Positions 13,825-15,517 of a stretch of DNA of 15,517 bases are shown here, in pieces (positions within the stretch are counted from its first letter, which is position 1; every line of letters starts with the position of its first letter). The DNA is taken from contig CAZSSA010000057.1 of the NCBI GenBank assembly GCA_964609375.1, positions 1 through 15,517 on the forward strand, read 5' to 3'. A model generated the notes under the pieces. It searched no databases, had not been told where the DNA came from, and was given only the letters and a program-made list of their open reading frames with translations. The position numbers were made by a program, and so were the translations under genes. This DNA comes from CAZDUS01 sp964609375. Lineage in GTDB: Bacteria; Verrucomicrobiota; Kiritimatiellia; CAIKKV01; CAITUY01.

Positions 13825-14886
13825 ATGGCAACAGCCGATGAACAGATTGCGGATCAACTGCGCGAGAAGATCGTCAAGGGGCGGTGGAAGCCCGGATCGC
13901 GGTTTCCCGCCCGAGTCGCTTTGATCAAGGAGTTGGGGACGTGTTTGGCCACGCTGCAAAAGGCCATGGACCAACTGGCGGACGAGGGCTTCATTGAAGT
14001 GGGGCCGCGGAAGAAGGGCACGCGGGTGGCATCGCATCCGCCTCATCTGACGCAATACCGGCTGGTCTTCCCCCACGGGCCGGGCGACTTTGGCCAATTC
14101 TGGCACGCCTTGGAAGCCGCCGCCCGACAGCGGTCCACGGAGAAGCAGGAATTCCTGTGCTTCTATGGCCTCACCGGGCACCGGGACATCGCGGAATACC
14201 GGGAGATCGTACGGGAGGTGGAAACCCGGCGCGTGGCCGGCCTGATTTTCGCCTCCAGCGCCGATGAGTTCCGGGGTACCCCGCTGCTGGATAAAACCGG
14301 CCTGCCGCGGGTCGCCATTGCCGCCAAGGGGTACTTGCCGGGAATTCCAAAGGTGGAAATCGATCTCCAGAGTTTTATGCAACAAGCCGTCGACACCCTG
14401 GTGGCCCGGGGGCGCACGCGCATCGCCCTGCTGTCCGCGAGTGTCGCCGGGGGCATGGGCGATCTCTTCCATCAAGCCCTGGCGAAGCGCGGGCTGAAGT
14501 CCCGCCCTGCCTGGGAGCAGTTCGCCAGCCAGCGGAACCCCTTGGCGGCCCGGCATGTCATGGAACTGCTGATGCAATCCGGCCAGCCAGAGCGTCCCAA
14601 CGGGCTCATTGTGAGCGACGACAACATCCTGACGTCCGCGGGCGAAGGGCTGGTTGCGGCCGGCGTGCGGGTGCCGGCCCGCGGTGAGCCCGGTCGACCC
14701 GATGATTTGCACGTTATGGCTCTCACCAACTTCCCCCTCCTGGTGCCGTCGGTGATTCCCGTGACGCGCATCGGCTTCGACATCCCCGCGATGCTCGACC
14801 TACTGGTGCAGCGCCTGGAGCAGGTGCGCCATGGCGAAAAGCCCCCGGAAGTGACCTGTATGCCCGCTGTAATGGAATCCCACTGA
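13825..14886 (+). CDS. GntR-type repressor with LacI-like ligand-binding domain
   Basis: Transcription regulator of 353 aa. Residues 1-75 form a GntR winged helix: DEQIADQLREKIVKGRWKPG (5-24), an aromatic FPARVALIKELG stretch in place of the usual LPS.R.LA..., LATLQKAMDQLADEGFIE (41-58) and the wing KKGTRVA. Residues 76-353 resemble the periplasmic-binding-protein-like sensor of LacI family regulators, with VAGLIFASSADEF, the LVARGRTRIALLSAS strand-helix pattern, and PNGLIVSDDNILTSAGEGLVAAGVRVP split over the C-terminal lobe. This AraR-like architecture suggests a sugar effector. The GTG at 13816 is also in frame, but the ATG at 13825 has GGAG 8 nt upstream. Probable targets are the flanking SGNH hydrolase genes and itself, as inferred from position. 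Confidence 0.88.
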   Translation: MATADEQIADQLREKIVKGRWKPGSRFPARVALIKELGTCLATLQKAMDQLADEGFIEVGPRKKGTRVASHPPHLTQYRLVFPHGPGDFGQFWHALEAAARQRSTEKQEFLCFYGLTGHRDIAEYREIVREVETRRVAGLIFASSADEFRGTPLLDKTGLPRVAIAAKGYLPGIPKVEIDLQSFMQQAVDTLVARGRTRIALLSASVAGGMGDLFHQALAKRGLKSRPAWEQFASQRNPLAARHVMELLMQSGQPERPNGLIVSDDNILTSAGEGLVAAGVRVPARGEPGRPDDLHVMALTNFPLLVPSVIPVTRIGFDIPAMLDLLVQRLEQVRHGEKPPEVTCMPAVMESH

Positions 14887-15176
14887 TCGCGCGAAGACCA
14901 CCACGCCATACCGCCCCGCCATTGCGTTTCTGTGGCTGCAGGATCCGTTGCCGGTTTCCGCGGGCGTTACCGCTCGGGTTGCCTCGCGCCATGCGCGAAT
15001 CCTTTTCAGGTAACCGTTTTTCCGTTGACAAGCCTGGCGGGATGATGCAATCTGTTTGGTAAAGAATACAAGAAGAAGCGCGCAATGACCAACCGATGTT
15101 GTGAACATGTCTGAGGCCGCCAAGCAGCTCGGCGCCGGCTTCAAGCTGGCAGTCGGCACGGAATACGGAAGGCACT
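14887..15176. other. Intergenic region before the secreted SGNH hydrolase gene
   Basis: No gene is convincing here. TCGCGC/GCGCGA (14984-14989 with 14993-14998) is a perfect 6-bp hairpin that could end the regulator transcript. TTGACA (15025-15030) is a possible -35 box but lacks a good -10 at 17-18 nt. GGTTTCCG (14953-14960) and TTTCCG just before the TTGACA (15018-15024 region) repeat a motif seen upstream of the GntR-type gene. A GGAAGG ribosome binding site is at 15167-15172. Confidence 0.4.
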
Positions 15177-15517
15177 ATGCAAATGACGAAGATGTTTGAG
15201 ACAACCCTGGTTCTCGGTGTGGCTCTGGTGTCCTTGGCTGCGCGGGCCGCCGAGGGCCCGCAATACCCTGCGCTGGCGAAGGTCACCCAGGCGATGAAGG
15301 CAGGCGAGCGGATGAAGATCGCGTATTTCGGCGGCTCGATCACGTGGGGCGCGACCGCCAGCGATCCGCTCAAGACCTCCTGGCGCGCCCTGGTGACCTC
15401 GGCCCTGGAGGCCAAGTTCCCCGGCGCGCACATCCAGGCGATCGACGCCGCCATCGGGGGCCAGCCGTCGAAGCTGGGCGTGTTCCGGATGGATCGCGAC
15501 GTGCTGCCGTACAAGCC
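15177..15517 (+). CDS. Secreted SGNH-type hydrolase (3' end outside window)
   Basis: N-terminal 113 residues of an exported SGNH esterase. Residues 1-25 form a signal peptide (TKMFETTLVLGVALVSLAARA, in two parts: basic start, then hydrophobic core ending in ARA|A). Block I is IAYFGGSITWGATAS (48-62) with nucleophile S54, in the GGSIT form common in polysaccharide-associated esterases. AIGGQPSKLGVFR (92-104) probably contains the block II Gly. Blocks III and V lie beyond the window. ATGs at 15177 and 15183 are both possible, with GGAAGG 4 or 10 nt upstream; I use the first. It is on the same strand as the GntR/LacI-type gene and may be one of its targets. A carbohydrate deacetylase role is likely but not shown. 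Confidence 0.82.
   Translation, partial: MQMTKMFETTLVLGVALVSLAARAAEGPQYPALAKVTQAMKAGERMKIAYFGGSITWGATASDPLKTSWRALVTSALEAKFPGAHIQAIDAAIGGQPSKLGVFRMDRDVLPYK

Noticed and set aside
15107..15199. Short frame starting MSEAAKQLGAGFKL that overlaps the secreted SGNH start
   Set aside because: No ribosome binding site and no known family. It could be a leader peptide, but chance is as likely in GC-rich DNA.
1..15517. Insertion sequences, prophage, tRNA or rRNA genes
   Set aside because: No transposase, integrase, phage structural gene, terminal inverted repeats around a gene, or tRNA/rRNA sequence was recognised on either strand.

Overview
The window is GC-rich bacterial chromosome with tightly packed genes on both strands and mostly strong AGGAGG-type ribosome binding sites. 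No single marker fixes the taxon. The mix of genes is typical of carbohydrate-degrading, free-living members of the Planctomycetota-Verrucomicrobiota-Lentisphaerota-Kiritimatiellota group: a DUF4432 sugar-mutarotase-like protein, a long GH4 glycosidase, a GntR/LacI hybrid repressor, SGNH esterases including a GxDLY type, and a small secreted SHD1-like protein. Lentisphaerota or Kiritimatiellota is my best guess, by inference only.

Layout. (1) 1-882, minus: rpsB (ribosomal protein S2), cut by the window edge, with its own promoter and a leader holding three consecutive hairpins. (2) 1145-2320, plus: DUF4432 protein, divergent from rpsB. (3) 2371-3960, minus: GH4 glycosidase, divergent from an AraC-type regulator (4045-4980, plus), followed by a small exported protein (5034-5489). 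(4) 5544-7418, minus: cobT and an alpha/beta-hydrolase esterase, apparently one transcript led by a cobalamin riboswitch (7508-7682). (5) 7874-12437, plus: a three-gene sulfur operon. It encodes an exported persulfide-dioxygenase-like metallo-beta-lactamase protein with three rhodanese domains, then a YeeE/YedE-type sulfur transporter split over two genes, the second half of which is fused to three more rhodanese domains. (6) 12526-15517, plus: a GxDLY-type SGNH hydrolase, a GntR/LacI-type repressor and the start of a second, secreted SGNH hydrolase.

How the parts work together. The sugar-related genes (DUF4432, GH4 with AraC, the two SGNH hydrolases with the GntR/LacI repressor) look like small, locally regulated carbohydrate-use modules. 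cobT links the cell to cobalamin assembly under B12 feedback. The sulfur operon is the most distinctive part. It carries six rhodanese folds in two proteins, only two of which keep the catalytic cysteine, beside a split thiosulfate/sulfur-type channel. This suggests an envelope-located pathway that captures persulfide or thiosulfate sulfur and moves it inward, or oxidises it.
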